A stretch of 64,000 bases of DNA from Setophaga petechia (GCA_024362935.1 JANCRA010000003.1:9662001-9726000), one strand, 5' to 3'; positions 38,601 to 52,620 are shown, counted from the stretch's first letter. Numbers and translations: made by a program. Notes: a model not told the origin generated them from the sequence alone.

Positions 38601-41080
38601 TCAAACACAACATCCCTACTTGGGAAGCCACCTTTCCTAAGGTGATTCTTACTGTACTTAAATCAGCAACATTAAATGTGATTAGCAGGACTTTCTTATA
38701 TGCTTAAAATTCTCTTCAGTTATATAACTTAACACTGTTTCACACCAAGTTCTTTCTTTGATAGCTTTTGTGAGCTTCCAGTTTGCTTGGAGAATTAACG
38801 TGTTTTCTTCTGGGTTTAAGAGAGTTACTTTCTCATGCCAGTATTGTACAAAGCCTTGTGTTTACCTTGCAGGCATCTTGATGTTGGTGCCAATGCAATT
38901 TATTCTTGTGATGATAAGAGGCTGGCTTGTACTTGGTTCTTCTGTTAGCAGGGTGTTTTGAAAGTCTGTTCTGATGTTTACTGGATGTTTTTCTGCTATG
39001 CTCCTTTCCACATCCTGCAGATTGAGTCTCAGTACCACCTTCATGTTAATGTCCTGAGTTTGTAATAAGTGTGTATCTGTGATTTTTGAGAATAATATAC
39101 CCAGCCACTGCTGAGTGACATGATTGAAGCTTTATCTGTTCAACACACGGATCTTCCTCACAAATATATTATTTCTCATGAGGTTGCATTTGATCCCAAC
39201 AGGGGCTCCTGATGGTAGTTTGAGATGTTACTGGTTCATCACCTATTGCATGCTTTGGAATCAGGAAGTCTCAATTTTTGTCTTACCTATCCTTTCACGG
39301 TTGGCCCTAATAAAGCTCTAACAACAGAGGGACTATTAGCATGCATCTGTATATCAACCTAGTAAGATCATTTTTGTGAGAGATCCTCTGTTTTGTTCCT
39401 TGTTTAACTTTTCTGTAATAGGCTGGAAATATTTTCCTTTCTCTATTTGACCAGCTTTCACATTTCCTGGTAAATTGCTCAAACTCTTTGCTAACAAACT
39501 GGTGTCTATTGTCTGAAATTGCACAGTGTGGGATAACATTCGTGATGAAATGCTTTACTGCTTTGTTTGTGATGGTCACTGTGGTAGTGTCTGACAGCTT
39601 GTCTTGGTGCCAGGAGGAGGGTTTTATATAAACAGTTTAGCATGAGTGTATCTCTTGTTTTGACCAGATCACTTTTTCTCAAGATGCTTCTCTCTGCAGT
39701 GCCCTGGCCAGACTCCAATTCAGGGAATAATTTTCTCTCTATAAAAATCCCTCTCAAAGTTATAAACAGTCATGTCCTAAAGACTCTTGAATTTAACTTG
39801 TCAGGTTAAGGAAATGTCAGCTTAAGATAATGAGGAGAAAGTCTGAGATGTTTATTCCCTTTTTTCTTTTTTTCCTAAATTTTGAGGAAATTGAACTTCA
39901 TCTTTTATGAACTGCAGAACATTTTCAAATGGTGAATAAATTTCTTCTATTTTTTTGACATATCTTCTGTTTCAGGCAGCTGCTGGGGTGTGTATCTCAC
40001 AAATCAATCTATACTTTTATCATGAAATAGATGTTGTGCTATTGAACTCTTACATCATTCTGTAAATCATGTTTTCCTGTGTAATGGATTATCAATTTAA
40101 AAGAGTTTTGTTGATTTGTTTAATATACATTTTGTTGAAAAGTTAAATTTTTTTTTAAAAAGCATTGCTCAAAGAAAGAAAATTCTCACTTTTTATTTTC
40201 TTTTATAATTTCTATCTTCATTGACTGAACTGAGATTTTACTTCCTCGCAAATCTTTCCAAAATAAGATTTTATCACTTTTCTTATTGCATAACTAAAAT
40301 TGCCCAACCATCTCCAATATTTGAGCAAAAGGTTTGCAAAATTCCTGCAATGAAGAAAGCAGGTATGATTTATGAGAAAAATTTGGCTTGTACTTAAGCA
40401 AAGGTGCCTGTTTATCAAGACTGTATGGAACCCCAAGACACTGGATAAAAAGTCCCAAACAAATGCACATTGGCAGTTTCACAAGACCAAAAATGGTAGT
40501 AGGAAATTTAAGCATGTATTGTGCTGCATGGAACAAAATAGTTAAAGGTTGACATGTTATTTTTTGGAACGAGAAAAATGGAATTACTGACAAGTCCCTT
40601 TGAGATCCTTTGGGATGGAAGATGGCACATAGTGGCAGGATGCACAGTATTTGCTGTATTATTATAATCTTTCTAATTGTTCAGAGAAATAAAATGTACT
40701 TTGCTTGCCATCCTGTCCCTCAAATTTCCATCCCCTCTTAGAATATGCATTTGAACAGTATAAAATGATGTTTTGGCAAGCCCTGTTGAAGATAATTACA
40801 CAGACACTTTATTTAGGTCAAAGCAACTGGGACTACAGTTTCTTCTTCCAAGTTCCTAGAGATTGTTATTTTTGCGGAGGGGTCATCTGCATAACTTAGA
40901 AATGAAGAGGCCCTTGCATTGTATATGAGGCATAATTTTGTTTTTTTCCCATTTGCCTTTGATCTGCGCAGAAAGAGGAAAACCTCCTCCAGTCTGAATT
41001 TCAGAATTACACAAATTCCGAGTTTGGAGAATCACAGTGCGCTGGGAAGAAAGGGAGAGCTGGTTAATTCTCTGTAATGC
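32700..41080. other. Intergenic DNA, no gene found
   Basis: AT-rich unique sequence with only short, unrecognisable frames on both strands. It includes a T18 run (36170-36187) and a (TA)6 stretch (38555-38568). I see no CR1 or LTR copy that I can defend. Confidence 0.65.
38555..38568. repeat. (TA)n dinucleotide repeat
   Basis: Seven TA units in AT-rich intergenic DNA. It is a simple repeat with no associated feature. Confidence 0.8.
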
Positions 41081-41099
41081 TCTCTGGATGAAGGGAAGG

Positions 41100-41265
41100 A
41101 AATACCTCAGTAGCGTGTGGCAGCCCCAAGCGCGCGGTGTGCGCGGCGTGCGCGGGTGCGGGAGAGCAGCCGCACACCCCCGTGGGCTGGGGCTGGCACA
41201 GAGAGCCCCGCTGACACACACAGCCCTGGCAAGGTGCGTTAACCATTCCTGCTCCCGGAAAACAA
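41100..41265. promoter_or_regulatory. Second short CpG-dense patch
   Basis: About 15 CpGs occur in roughly 160 bp, densest at AAGCGCGCGGTGTGCGCGGC near 41129. It lies 8.6 kb from the first patch and in similar AT-rich surroundings. The frames that cross it are not recognisable proteins. A promoter of a non-coding transcript, an enhancer, or an old GC-rich insertion are all possible. Confidence 0.35.
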
Positions 41266-41299
41266 CTTTCATGGGCTTTAGTTTGTGACACCCACTCTG

Positions 41300-44200
41300 T
41301 ACTCAGGTGGTTTCTGGGGAAATATTTTGTAAACCACGTGTCATTTCTCTAAGTAGAGGAGGAGAACCTAATTTTGGGGTTCTCCAGAATTACAAGGTAA
41401 ATTTAAACATTTGTAAAAGCCAGTGCCAGGCTATGTACTAAAAGTTGTAATTATTGATGCATCCTCAGTAGAACATGGGCCCTGTTTTAAAATAAAATTG
41501 ACAGTAAGCTATGAGCTTTGTGTGATGAGTGAGCATAGGAAAAGCTATGGCAATTCACCTATCATCCAGTTCAGGGATGTTCTAGAAAAGATTAATTTGT
41601 CTTACCCTTTTTTTCAGGAGATTGGTGGGATGTCATATATGTTGATAGTTTCTAAGGAATTTAACTATGTTCTCTTAATACTTTTCCACTAGCTGTATAT
41701 CTGATGTGTTTCATATGAATTTGAATATGAATATGGAATTATTAAATAATAGGACATCACGGGCACAACTCCTTTAGTCCCTTATAGAATACCTATATCC
41801 TTATTCATATCTACAAAAGAATAACCATATATTTTATATGCTTAGTATTATATCTGTACTTGTAAAAATTAATGTATTTATATGTTAGTTTAGGTTGTTA
41901 ATTTATAAATATAATAAAGGATCTGAAACTCTTTTATTGTCTTGAAAGTGGAAAGTGGAAAACAGGTTGCTTGTTTTCTTTTTTTTTAATAATATCACAG
42001 AACTCCAAAAATCCTTCTGTAAAACTGCAGCTGTGTGGTGCTCTTTGGCTGATAGCCTGTGCAGTGGAGGGATGGCACCAGACTCCTGCCATTACTTACT
42101 AAATAATTTCTTCCTTGGCTTAGTGATTGAAGAGTATTCTCTGTTATCCTAGATATTATTTGTATAGAATATATTAATTTTTGGAAAAGAATGCAGGCAT
42201 TCTTTAATCAGAATCAGGAGAAATTTAGCATAAAATTAGGTAAGGATATAGGGAAGTGTTTTTTTAAAAACATATGTGCCCCAGGGATGTTCAGTACCAT
42301 AACATTTTATTTTATTTATTCTTCAGAATTGTTTTTCATTGTTATATTTCTTACCTTATGATAGGTGCAGGAGCAGAGGGATCCCCAAAGACCAAAAGGA
42401 AAAGAAGAAACGGAAAAAAACTTTGCTAAAATGATGGAAGTTTGTACAGTCCTTTATTTACTCAATCAGAGGACTGTATGGCAGTCCTGTGAAGTGGAAT
42501 AATTTAATTAGGAGATGGTACAAGTATTCAACCGAAGTGCTACAGCTAAATTCTGTAATTGCCACATGGAGCATCAACTGTGTCTTCTTGTATGCTGTCT
42601 GCTCCTATAAGATTGCATCAGTATGATCTATTGTGCCATCAATATTGCTTCCCATTTTCAGTGGGAATTCCAGTGAGACCATGCAACATAGTCAGGCTCT
42701 TGAATAATTTGGAGTTAAGTAGGATAAAATAGGATCAATTATTCAAAAAATTATGAAGAGTGTTATCTACCAAAATTGACTTCTGATAGTTACATTCTGA
42801 TAGGTACATTTAGTAGCTTTGATTGAAGTATCCCATGATCCAGAGAGACTCTGTTTTCAGATGGCAAATGAAATTCAACGGTGGTAACTGCAAAATTGTT
42901 ACAGAGAGGGAGGAATTCTTCTTAAAATCCCTTTCTGCTGATGTCTATGTGTATCTATGGACAGGATGGTATAGCTGCCCAGAGATCTTTAAATAATTTC
43001 AGAGAGCTGTTCAGAAGGGTCAGTTCAAGAAAACAAAGGGAAGATTAGGAATATTTAAGTAAAGAGTAATGGGAAAAACAAGTATTGTTATGTTCTTATT
43101 CATGTTTATGGCATATCTGTATCTTAAATACTGAATGCAATTATGGAGAAATAGGTTGTTTTTTACCAGATGCAGGAATATCTTCCATACACTGTGGACT
43201 GGAAAGAATTGGACTTTTTAGCTTGGAAAGAAACTTTTGAGGGTATATAATTAATATTGCAGAGAATGTCATTAGGAAAGGATTAGACTCTGATTTTCAC
43301 AATTCAGTGAAATTACTAGGTTTAAAACAACAAAGCCTTCCTTTTTTTTTGTGTGCACTACATAATCAAAATGGAGAATAGGGTATGGTGCAAGTGAAAA
43401 GCAAAAATGAGTAAAAAAAAATTAGGCATATTAATGAAATTCTGGTGGTGGTTGCTAAACCATATGTTTCAGAAGTAAACTCTACTTCATGGGATCCTTA
43501 GAACTGATTGAGGGAGGCTTGGCAGGTAAACTGGAGACAAGGCCCAGCCTGGAGCTGCATCTCTGCTGCTTCCCCAAGCATCCATCACTGGGCACATGCT
43601 GAGCAGATTGCTGTCTGATCCAGGGTGGGTTCTATGTTCTTAGGTATACGGCGCTCAAAAAACTTGCTTGCATTTATTTTAAATTTTTAATAGCGTTTTT
43701 AAACTACTTGGAGACCTTTTGTGTGGTGCTCTTCCCACCCTCTTAGTCCAGTCAAACAAATCAGGGAGACAGTCCCTGTACTAATGGGTTGGAATATAAA
43801 AAGAAGCTGTGGGAGAGACCACAGGAGTCTGGAGCAGTGACTTGCTCTTGCTCACACAAGCATAGAGAGCTCGTGAGGAACAGCTTTATCTATCTGCGGT
43901 GAGTTCTTGACCTTGTTAAAACCAATGGCATAACTACCCTTGGCTCCCAAAAAGTTAGCTCTTCACCCTTTGTAATGAAAATTCTGTAGACATTAGTTAC
44001 TGTATTCTGAATTATGATATATATTAGAACGGGCTAGTCCAGGCTAGAAAAGTAATTAAAGAATGCTCTTTCCAATTAATGGAAGCCTATTTACCTTGCC
44101 TTCAGAAACTCTGAACTGCTTCCTTCACTGTGTGTGATACTTATCACAAGCTGCCTTGGTGATTATCCAGTAAGAGGCTGCAATTCTCAGCTCACAGAGA

Positions 44201-47200
44201 GCTCTGAGAACCCAGGAGAGGCAGGAGACAGCCCTTAAGAGACAGTGTGCATCTAGCAAACACAGTTTTAAAATTAGTTCATCCATTTTTTTTCACTTGT
44301 ATATGAATTCCAGCCCTGCGTGTTAATGCTCTAAGTCTCACTCTGTCTAAATTTTCTTCCTGCATAAGTTAACTTCAGCATGGAAAACCCCTGGGGAATG
44401 TAGCAGTGCCTGTGAAAGGGGGACCTGGATATTCTTGATTACGAGATGTATATCTCAAATAGAGTAGGAATGATTTTAATCCAGATTATGACATTTGTAT
44501 TCTTTTCAAGTTAGTCTGCATATGGGAAAACTTATTAACATCTCAAATCTATGGTAGAAAAATTATTTTCCATACTGAGATAAAGATCTTCAAGTTCATT
44601 TTAAATGTTACATATTTGTTTTTTTTTCAGTTTGCCTTTTCTTTATGAGATTTTGTTGTCCCAGTGCATTTCATGAATAATAATCTTCAGTCTTCAAAAG
44701 AACAATAGCACTTGGATTTTCTTCCACATTAACTGGACTACATTTTTTTGAACACATGCTAGAGATTTAGAGCCACATCCTTGGGAAAACTGAATCAAAG
44801 GAGCTTTGCTGATTTACACAGTCTGAAGATTTTTCTCTGTGTTCTAGGCTTTGCTGCTAGCCCTAGATTTCATGCTACAAGAAACCATGAGAGCTTCCAT
44901 CATCACTGTGTAACTGGCTCTGTGCTTCCAAAAACTGGGAGAAGGAGAAATACAAATGATCTGGAGAATATTAGTACTAGAAATTTGTTTAAATTTAGTA
45001 GTACAAAGTGCAAAGTACTTCCCCTAGGAAACAGTAACAAGAATTTCTGCAAGAAAAAAAGACTCCTTTAAACAGAAGACATATGCCTGCATCTCAACCA
45101 TTGCAAACTTATACACAGACATGTGTCTAAGCTATTGGCTGTAAAAAAGGCAAATGAAACCCCAGGTAAGACATACCTAGTAGAAATAGCAAATTATCAA
45201 TGATACTACACATGACATAAAAAGAATCTCTGGAATAGAGGATACACTGCAACTGTTCATTCTTATTGGCTAAAGATTAATTTAAGTGGGGGGAAAATGT
45301 ATGCATGAATCCACTGGGAAGAAGACAGAGAAGTAACCTGTCTCAGAAAAAGAGATGGAAAGATGTCAGTAAGAGAAGCCAGTGTACTGCTTCTGCCCTC
45401 CTGCCTAAAATCTTTATTTCTAGCTTCAAAAGCACAAATGGGAAGAAATACCCCAGACCACCATTTGATGGTTAAACAATGGCAGAGAATTTAATGTAGA
45501 CCCTAAAAACAATCACTTCCTATGTACTTTGAGATTTCACAGCTTGGTTTCTCACAGATGAATTTTAATATATCCGTCAGTCTTCTTTAGATAGGAAAAG
45601 TAGGCTACAGTATGCAACACTGAAACGATTTCCTATCCGGTCTCCATATGGATACCGTCAGAGTTAACTGCTTCACATAAAAATATTCTTGGTGGGAGCA
45701 TAACAGCATCCGTGTGAGGATCCAGCAGGGGATTAATTCTTCCTAACTGTAGGTGCCCTAAGGTGTTTCACATAGAATCCTACTCGTATCCAGAGGGCAA
45801 TAAGATCTTAGGTGGGTTGGAACACCTTGGGGAGATGTCTCTCTTGACTAGGTGGTGAGATTTGGCACCCTGGTTTGGTGTCTCAGACAGTGTCTCTCTA
45901 ACCTCTCATAGGTGAATCCTTGCCCTTCATGCAGAATTACCGGTGTGGTGCAAATTCTCATCTAAATGTGAATTGACTTCTAGACTAAAATGAAGGCAGC
46001 ATTAAAGAACAAAATCAATGGTTGCCTTGTCACTGATTTGAAGGTAGGAGAATTGAATTTAAATTACATATCTGCTCAGAAGATGGCTTCTTAAAATGTA
46101 TATTTTGCCATGAATCCCTTCCTCTCAGGGCAAGAAAATGGTAGTTAACTCATTCTGAGTTTCTTTACCGGTTGCTTCTACATGATTAATTCAAGCCTCT
46201 GAGGAAGAATTACTTCCAGGTTGACTTTTTTTACCAGTTGGAATCCCTCCTGTCAGGATTATGAAGCTGTCTCCCACACTATTCAAAAATCTCTTTGATG
46301 CAACCTGTATCTCACTCTAGCTGCACAGTAAATATCTGGGAAATTATATTCTCTAGTGGGGAGGGTATCCTGTGGTTACAAGTATCTTGAGAGTTGGTCC
46401 AAGAATTATTATTCTTCCTTTCCTCCAGTCTTGGTGATCTATAGCATTTACCTCCTGTAGATTCCCCTTTGATTTTCATTCCTTTTGTCTTTGTCCAAAA
46501 ACTTCACTACCCTATTCTCCATTTTCATATTGTCATCTGCTGGCATTGGAGATGTTTTTCACATACAAAACCATCCCTCCTCTGTCTCTTCCCGTTGCAT
46601 CTCTTCTATATAAATTGAACCTGTCTGTACTGATATTCTGGTTATGAGAATCATTTTACAAGGTTTCACTTGCTCTCATATATTCCATTATTTAGTGATA
46701 CTTCTAGTTCTTCTTGCTTGTTTCCCATACAGAATTTCCATTCACATAGAGCTACTTTATGACTTTAGTACTCTTACTATTCATCTCTGATTTCAGATCC
46801 TCAGCTTCTGTCTCTGTATGTTCAAAAGCACACACTTGATTCTTTGCATTAAGTAAAAGCTTCTCTGTTCAGAGTATTTTAAAGCCCACATAACAAGCCA
46901 ATTTTGTACCTGAGAAGTTGTCGCTCTATGTTTTAGTGGAGACCATCTAAACAAAGCAGGCATCTCTCAGCACAGAAGATAGCCAAATGCTTTTTGATTC
47001 TAAAATATTTTTTCTCTGTACTGCAGAAGGATACAGTGATCAGTGTCTCATAGCTGTCTTTGCTTTTCTTTGCCAATGCTTTGTATTGGAAGGCTCTGTG
47101 AAAAAAATTACCTGGGTTGATTTCACCTTTGTTTCCATCCCTGTTTCTTTTCCTTGATCTCTGAGGTGGTCTTTCATCTTCCCTAAACAAAAATTATAGC

Positions 47201-50200
47201 TATTCCTTAAGTCAGAGATTTCTTATCAGAAAAAAACCCCTTCCTTCTAAAGAAATAAATAAATAGAACAAAACAAGATGAATATGAAACAAATATTTCA
47301 CACTGCTGTAGTTATCAATATGTCTGCGCTCTGCAGTATTACTGTGGAAATGCTGTGGTATTACTGTGGAAACAGTGATGTGGGTTACTAAAAGAAAGAT
47401 GATCTACTGTCAAATGGCTGCCAAAAAAGAAAGAAGGGTCAATTTCTTTATGAACCTTCCTATTAAGAAGAACAGCAGAAAACTGAAATCCCAATCTGAT
47501 TCATACTGCTGCAGATTTTGAAACCTGAGCTCAAACCATCATAACAAAATTACAGCACAAACACTTTGGGAGACATTCTAAGGGTGTGCAGCAGCACTGA
47601 AGGGATAAACAGAAATATTATTTGTATTTTAACAGATAAATGTCATTTAGTTGTTTTCCTGTTTTAACAAGGAATTTGAATGATGATTCCTGAGTTTCTC
47701 TGAGGTTGGTTCACTTAGCAGCACTCTTTGATATTTGTGAAATGCCAGCTTTCTATGAATATAGGAGTTTGGCAAAGAACGAGAGAACTATTCATTAAAA
47801 TTCAAAAGTACATAAATGACAAATAAGGAAGTAATTTAGAGGATGTATTTGGCATGTGGGGTGTGGAAACCAACCAAGTAGCCTACTGAAACTTTGACTA
47901 TATTTGAAGTTATGTATTTAACTCATCCTTCTGATCCCAGGCTAGCTGGAATCTGCAGAGGAAGTGCTTTCAGGCCTGTGAGAGGCACCAGGTGTGCTTT
48001 GTACTGAGGTCAAGTATTGGCTTGACATGGTGAGGCCAGGGTAAAGGCTGCCTGTGCTCCATGGGCTTCACAGAAAGTGACAACACTGACACAACCAAGG
48101 GACAAATAGGGTAAATACAGTGATGTACCTAAGAACTCAATTTTTTTTAATCTACTGTCACAGGAGGCCAGAATGGTTGTTGTGCAACTGATGGCAATTT
48201 TTTTCAAGAAAGGAGGACAGGGACAACAAACTGTATCTTTCCACAAGGATTAGAAGGGCTTGCTTTGTCTCTGCAGTGTGTAGAGCCTTTGGATACCATC
48301 CTGGTATCCAAGAGCAGGGCAACTTGAGGTTTTGCCTTACCTGGGCTAAAAAGCCTGGGATGCTGAAAATTCGTTGCTGTTTGTACTTGAAATAGATGAA
48401 ACCTATACTGGGATCACCTGTGCATGTCAACTGCACTGTCAGCACATAGAAACAGAGTGATTTTCACTCCAGCTAATGTTGTCTATGAGACAAAACACAT
48501 CTCACAGACGTCAAAGCCTCCTTTGCACGAGTGATTTTCTTTGCATGCCACAATGATTGTGCAGACTGCATTACAGATCTGTGTTGCTGTCTGGAGTTTG
48601 CAAACATGCCTTAGCTCCCTTTTCACAGGGAGTTGCTTGCATGGGAAAAAGCTAATGAGTTCAGTGGCAAGGTTTGAAAATATATAGTCCCATGAAAAAA
48701 TATTGCAGAAGGTCTTAACCCTACTCACAAAGAAAGAGATATATCAATCTATTACTCCCTCTAATAAGCTCCATGGTACACAGTAAAGCCAGGAATTACC
48801 TTTACTAGCTTGTGAGCCATTTTAAGGTGCACAAATGGCACGGTAACTTCATTGTTCACAATGGTAATTAAGTCACTACATTATCTCATCACAGTGAGTC
48901 ACTTAACTGGCATCACTGTTGCAAGATGGGAAAATTTACCAAGGTGGAAAATTATGGGTCAGATTAACTCCTAGTGTAGCATTCAGAAGTATTATGCCCT
49001 GAATACATTTGGCCCACCCTTTATAAATTAGATTGTGTTTAATGTGCTTTGGAGAGGAGATGAATCAGACCTGCTGTTGGGGGAAGAAAAAAAAAGGAAG
49101 AAAAAACCTGTCTCATGCTTTTAGCTTGCCCATTCCTTAGGGCAAAAAGCAGTTGAAGTTGTGGAAATAATCCCTTGTTTTTCCAGAAAAGGCCTACCTG
49201 CAGCTTCAGCAGTAGATCACCAAGAGAGTGTATCTTCTGTACCAGGTCATGGGAGTTCAGTGCAGAGTTGTACAGTAGAAAGAGCATGCCCGCAGTCTCT
49301 TAAAGACATCAGACTGCTGCAAGTCAGCCATGCACATGGCCCTGAAGGGATATCTACAAGGTACTTAAAGCTATAACATCACACAGAAAAGTCTGAGATG
49401 GGAATTGAGTCTAAAATATACAATTATATTTGAAAAGTGTTTTAAGACAGACTATGAATATCTGTTTTTGAAAAGGCTTTGTGGCTGAATTTTTCTTTTG
49501 ACTGATTTTTTTTTCTCTAAAGAAAGGAGGAAAACAGAAACTGTTGGTAGTATTATCCTTGAGTGACAGCTCCTTAATTCAATTGCAGGAAAATACGGTA
49601 ATGCCCAGGTATGCCCAGGTAAATAGTCATTAACTTTTCTTGGCAGTCCTTTTTAAATTAAAGGAAAAAAAATATGGCACTCCAAGTTGCTGCCAAATTT
49701 GGCAGCTCTGATCTTGTCCTGACTCTAATCCTAATGAGCATTTACCAGGTTTCTTTTCCGAGAACACTGGTGTGCTCAGAGCAAAGTGGGTGCCACTGTC
49801 TCCAGCAGGTCTGGGGCTCTGGTGGTCCCCACGGTGGTGACAATCCCATCTGGGAAGTGAGAGGAGCAAAACCACTCGGTGTGTGGGGACAGCTGCTTTC
49901 AGATTTTATTTTTGCAGAAAGAGTTAAGCTTTTAAAGATGAGGGTTCAGGGGAGGAGAGTCTGAGCCTGTTTAACTTGTTTTTCTCTCCCCCAGTGCTGC
50001 CCAAGTTTACAGTCTGTGGCGCTATCTGTAGGGCTTCAGACAGCAATAAAAGGGAGGCAGAGAGGTTCCCTGACAAAAGCCTGAAACCCTGGTATCTCTT
50101 TTGTTTTCACCCTAGTCTATGGCCACTGACATTACTCCCTTACACCATGGATGGGTAATAAGCCCCCTTCTCAGGAATAGAAAAGCTCTTATACATTTTA

Positions 50201-51293
50201 ATGTGACCTTAGACAGTGCTTTTCAGAAATCACAGGCACATCTGACTACACTTGAGGTTGAATTGAGCTAATGGCATTCACCTCATCTTTAGATGCAAAA
50301 TTGGAAGATAAAAAGACCTTGATGTGAAAAGGAAAGGGGGGTTGTGGGGAGCGGGGGTGGGGGGAAGAGAAGCAGATTAGAGATATTGCTTAAAAATCTT
50401 ATGATTGCTAGTTGATAACGAAATGTCTCCTTCTCTTTCTAAAAACCCTATGGGCTTGCAAGATGTCCTTGCGCTTTTATTTTTAATGATAGAATCTTTT
50501 TATTCCCTGGCCAAGGAAATTTCAATGTTGCTGCATATGTGGCCAGGAGATACGTTGACCTTTAGCAAATCTTATTTTTAAAATCAGATGGAACAGTTAT
50601 TGCAATATTCCAGCCCTGTAAGATTAAAAAAGAGCTTTCTTCCTCTGTAATCAGACGTGGATTAAATTTATTAAAGGTGCAGTATCTCTTTTTTAAATGA
50701 CACTTGCCAGTCATACTGAATTCTAATAAGCCATTTGAAGATTTTGTATCCTCTTGCTTTTATTTTTTTAAAGCCATAACCAAGGCTTTATAAAAAGAGT
50801 GGGATAACTTATTTGACTAGCAAAGAAACTTGATGCTAACAGGAGAAAGGCAGCAGACAAAAGAAGGCAGCTGAAACATTAATGAATGATAATGCTGAGC
50901 AATGAAACATGCAAAGGAGCATGCAACATGGAAATTCAATGAGGAAAATATAATTTAAAGACCAAAGTAATTCTACCCAGTGAAAAGGTGCAAATGACAC
51001 AGAAAAAGGCTTTAAAAAATCAAGTGGTGAGTTGGTTATAATAATTTCAATTCTATTTCTGAGCAGGACTGACAGCCTATTGGGCATATGTACACATTTG
51101 AGAATGAGAGGCCAGTCAATGCTATTTGAATGTGTTTTTATTTTTAAGTACAAAGAGTTGCTTGGGGTCATCCAAAATATAAGTAAAGCCATAATCCTTT
51201 CTCTTGGGAGTGTACAGACAGACTAAATGGGTTTCTTGACACTATTGTTGAAATTTTGGGAGCAAATGTGAGGAGTTATTCAGCTGCTTCTAT
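41300..51293. other. Intergenic DNA, no gene found
   Basis: Ten kilobases of AT-rich, mostly unique sequence. Small local duplications occur (GTATTACTGTGGAAA twice near 47334-47372; ATGCCCAGGT twice near 49600-49620). The block from about 50.4 to 50.8 kb has enhancer-like texture. No open frame matches a known family. Confidence 0.65.
50400..50800. promoter_or_regulatory. Putative conserved non-coding block
   Basis: A 400-bp unique block with TTGATAACG, TGGCCAGGAG, CATATGTGGCC and ATTGCAATATTCC motifs, no microsatellites, and evenly mixed short AT-rich words. It resembles conserved developmental enhancers, but this is a judgement by eye. Confidence 0.25.
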
Positions 51294-51357
51294 GAAAATT
51301 AATCTACATAGAGTTTTTCTTGAAAATTAATCTACATAGAGTTTTTCTTGAAAATTA
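51294..51357. repeat. 28-bp tandem duplication
   Basis: A 28-base unit beginning GAAAATTAATCTACATAGAG is present twice without mismatch (51294-51321 and 51322-51349), followed by the first eight bases of a third copy. The lack of mismatches suggests a recent event. It lies at the 3' edge of the reverse-strand CR1 copy. Confidence 0.95.
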
Positions 51358-52620
51358 TATTATTGTTTAGGTTGGAAAATAGCCTGAAGATTATTGAGCC
51401 CAACTGTTAAACCAGCACTGCCAAGTCTACCACTAAACCTTGTCCTTAACCTATGCTGGAGCAACTTGATGCCATTTCCTCTTGTTCTATTGATTTTTAC
51501 CTCAGGGGGAAGACTGATGCCCCACCTGGCAGCATCCTCCTTTCAGGTGGTTGTAGAGAATGATAAGGTCCCCCCTCCTTTTCTCCAGCTCCAGCCAGTC
51601 CTCATCAGAGCTATGCTCCAGACTCTCCATCAGCTCCATTGCCCTTCTCTGGACACACTCGAGCCCCTCAGTGTCCTTGTACTCACAGGCTCAGAACTGA
51701 ACACAGGATTTGAGGTGTGGCCTCACCAGTGCTGAGTTCAAGGGGACAATCCCTGCCCTGGTCCTGCTGGCCACACTCTGCTGGCTGGTACAGGCCAGGA
51801 TGGGCACAACTGGCTCCTGTTCAGCCTCTGCCACCAGCGCCTCCAGGTCCTTTTCCACTGGGTCACTTTCCAGCCACTCTGTCCCCAGCCTGTTGCACTG
51901 CAGTGGGAGATCATGACACAAGTGCAGGGCCCAGAACTTGGCCTTGTTTAACCTTACACCATTGATTCAGCCTGTCCAGACCCTTCTGCAGAGCCTTCCT
52001 GCCCTCCAGGAGAACAGCACTCCTACCCAACCTGATGTCATCTGAAAACTGACTGAGGGAGCCCTTGATCTCATCCAGATCATTGATAAAGATATTAAAT
52101 GTGACTGACCCCAACACTGATCCCTGGGGATCATCACTGGTGACTGGTCTCCAGTCACTGCCACTCTCTGGCCCTGGCCATCCATTCCCTTTTTACCCAG
52201 GGAAGTGTAGACCTGTGCACAACATGGAAAGCCACTGTGCCCAAGACAATGCTGTGGGAAAGTCAGCTCAGGCAGTAGCCTTTGGTGCACCCCATCCAAC
52301 ACCATACACTTGTTTTTATCTAAGTGGTGTAGCAGGTTGCTGACCTGCTCCTCTTGGATTATGTTTTTTTTCTGCTCCCCATCCCTGTCAGCTCAGGGGA
52401 CTGATTACTTGGAGAACAACATTTCTTACTATTAAAGACTGAGGCAAAGAAGGCATTAAGTAACTCATCTTCTCCCTCATAATTTGTCACTATGTTTCCC
52501 CTCACATCTAGTAAAGGATTGAGGTTTCCCTTTGCCCCCATTTGTTGCTAATGTATTTATGGAAATATTTTTATTGTATTTCACTGCAGAGTCAGATTAA
52601 AGTCTAGTTCTTTCTGTTTT
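51358..52620 (-). mobile_element. CR1 LINE, truncated and decayed, antisense
   Basis: The reverse strand encodes broken pieces of the CR1 reverse transcriptase. LLNAFFASVFNSKK (within 52359-52541) matches the segment early in the RT domain. VTFNIFINDLDE followed by FSDDIRLG (51911-52117) matches the RT core, with SDD in place of the usual catalytic ADD/YADD. These two segments are closer together than in an intact element, so an internal deletion is inferred. The lower-coordinate end has the CR1 3' UTR in antisense, starting with GTTTAGGTTGGAAAATAGCC near 51365. Several stops and frame changes make it dead. The 5' boundary is approximate. Confidence 0.88.

Noticed and set aside
43190..43460. 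Possible ancient CR1/L3-like fragment
   Set aside because: A few words such as TTTTTAGCTTGGAAAG recall LINE tails, but the match is too weak to support a call.
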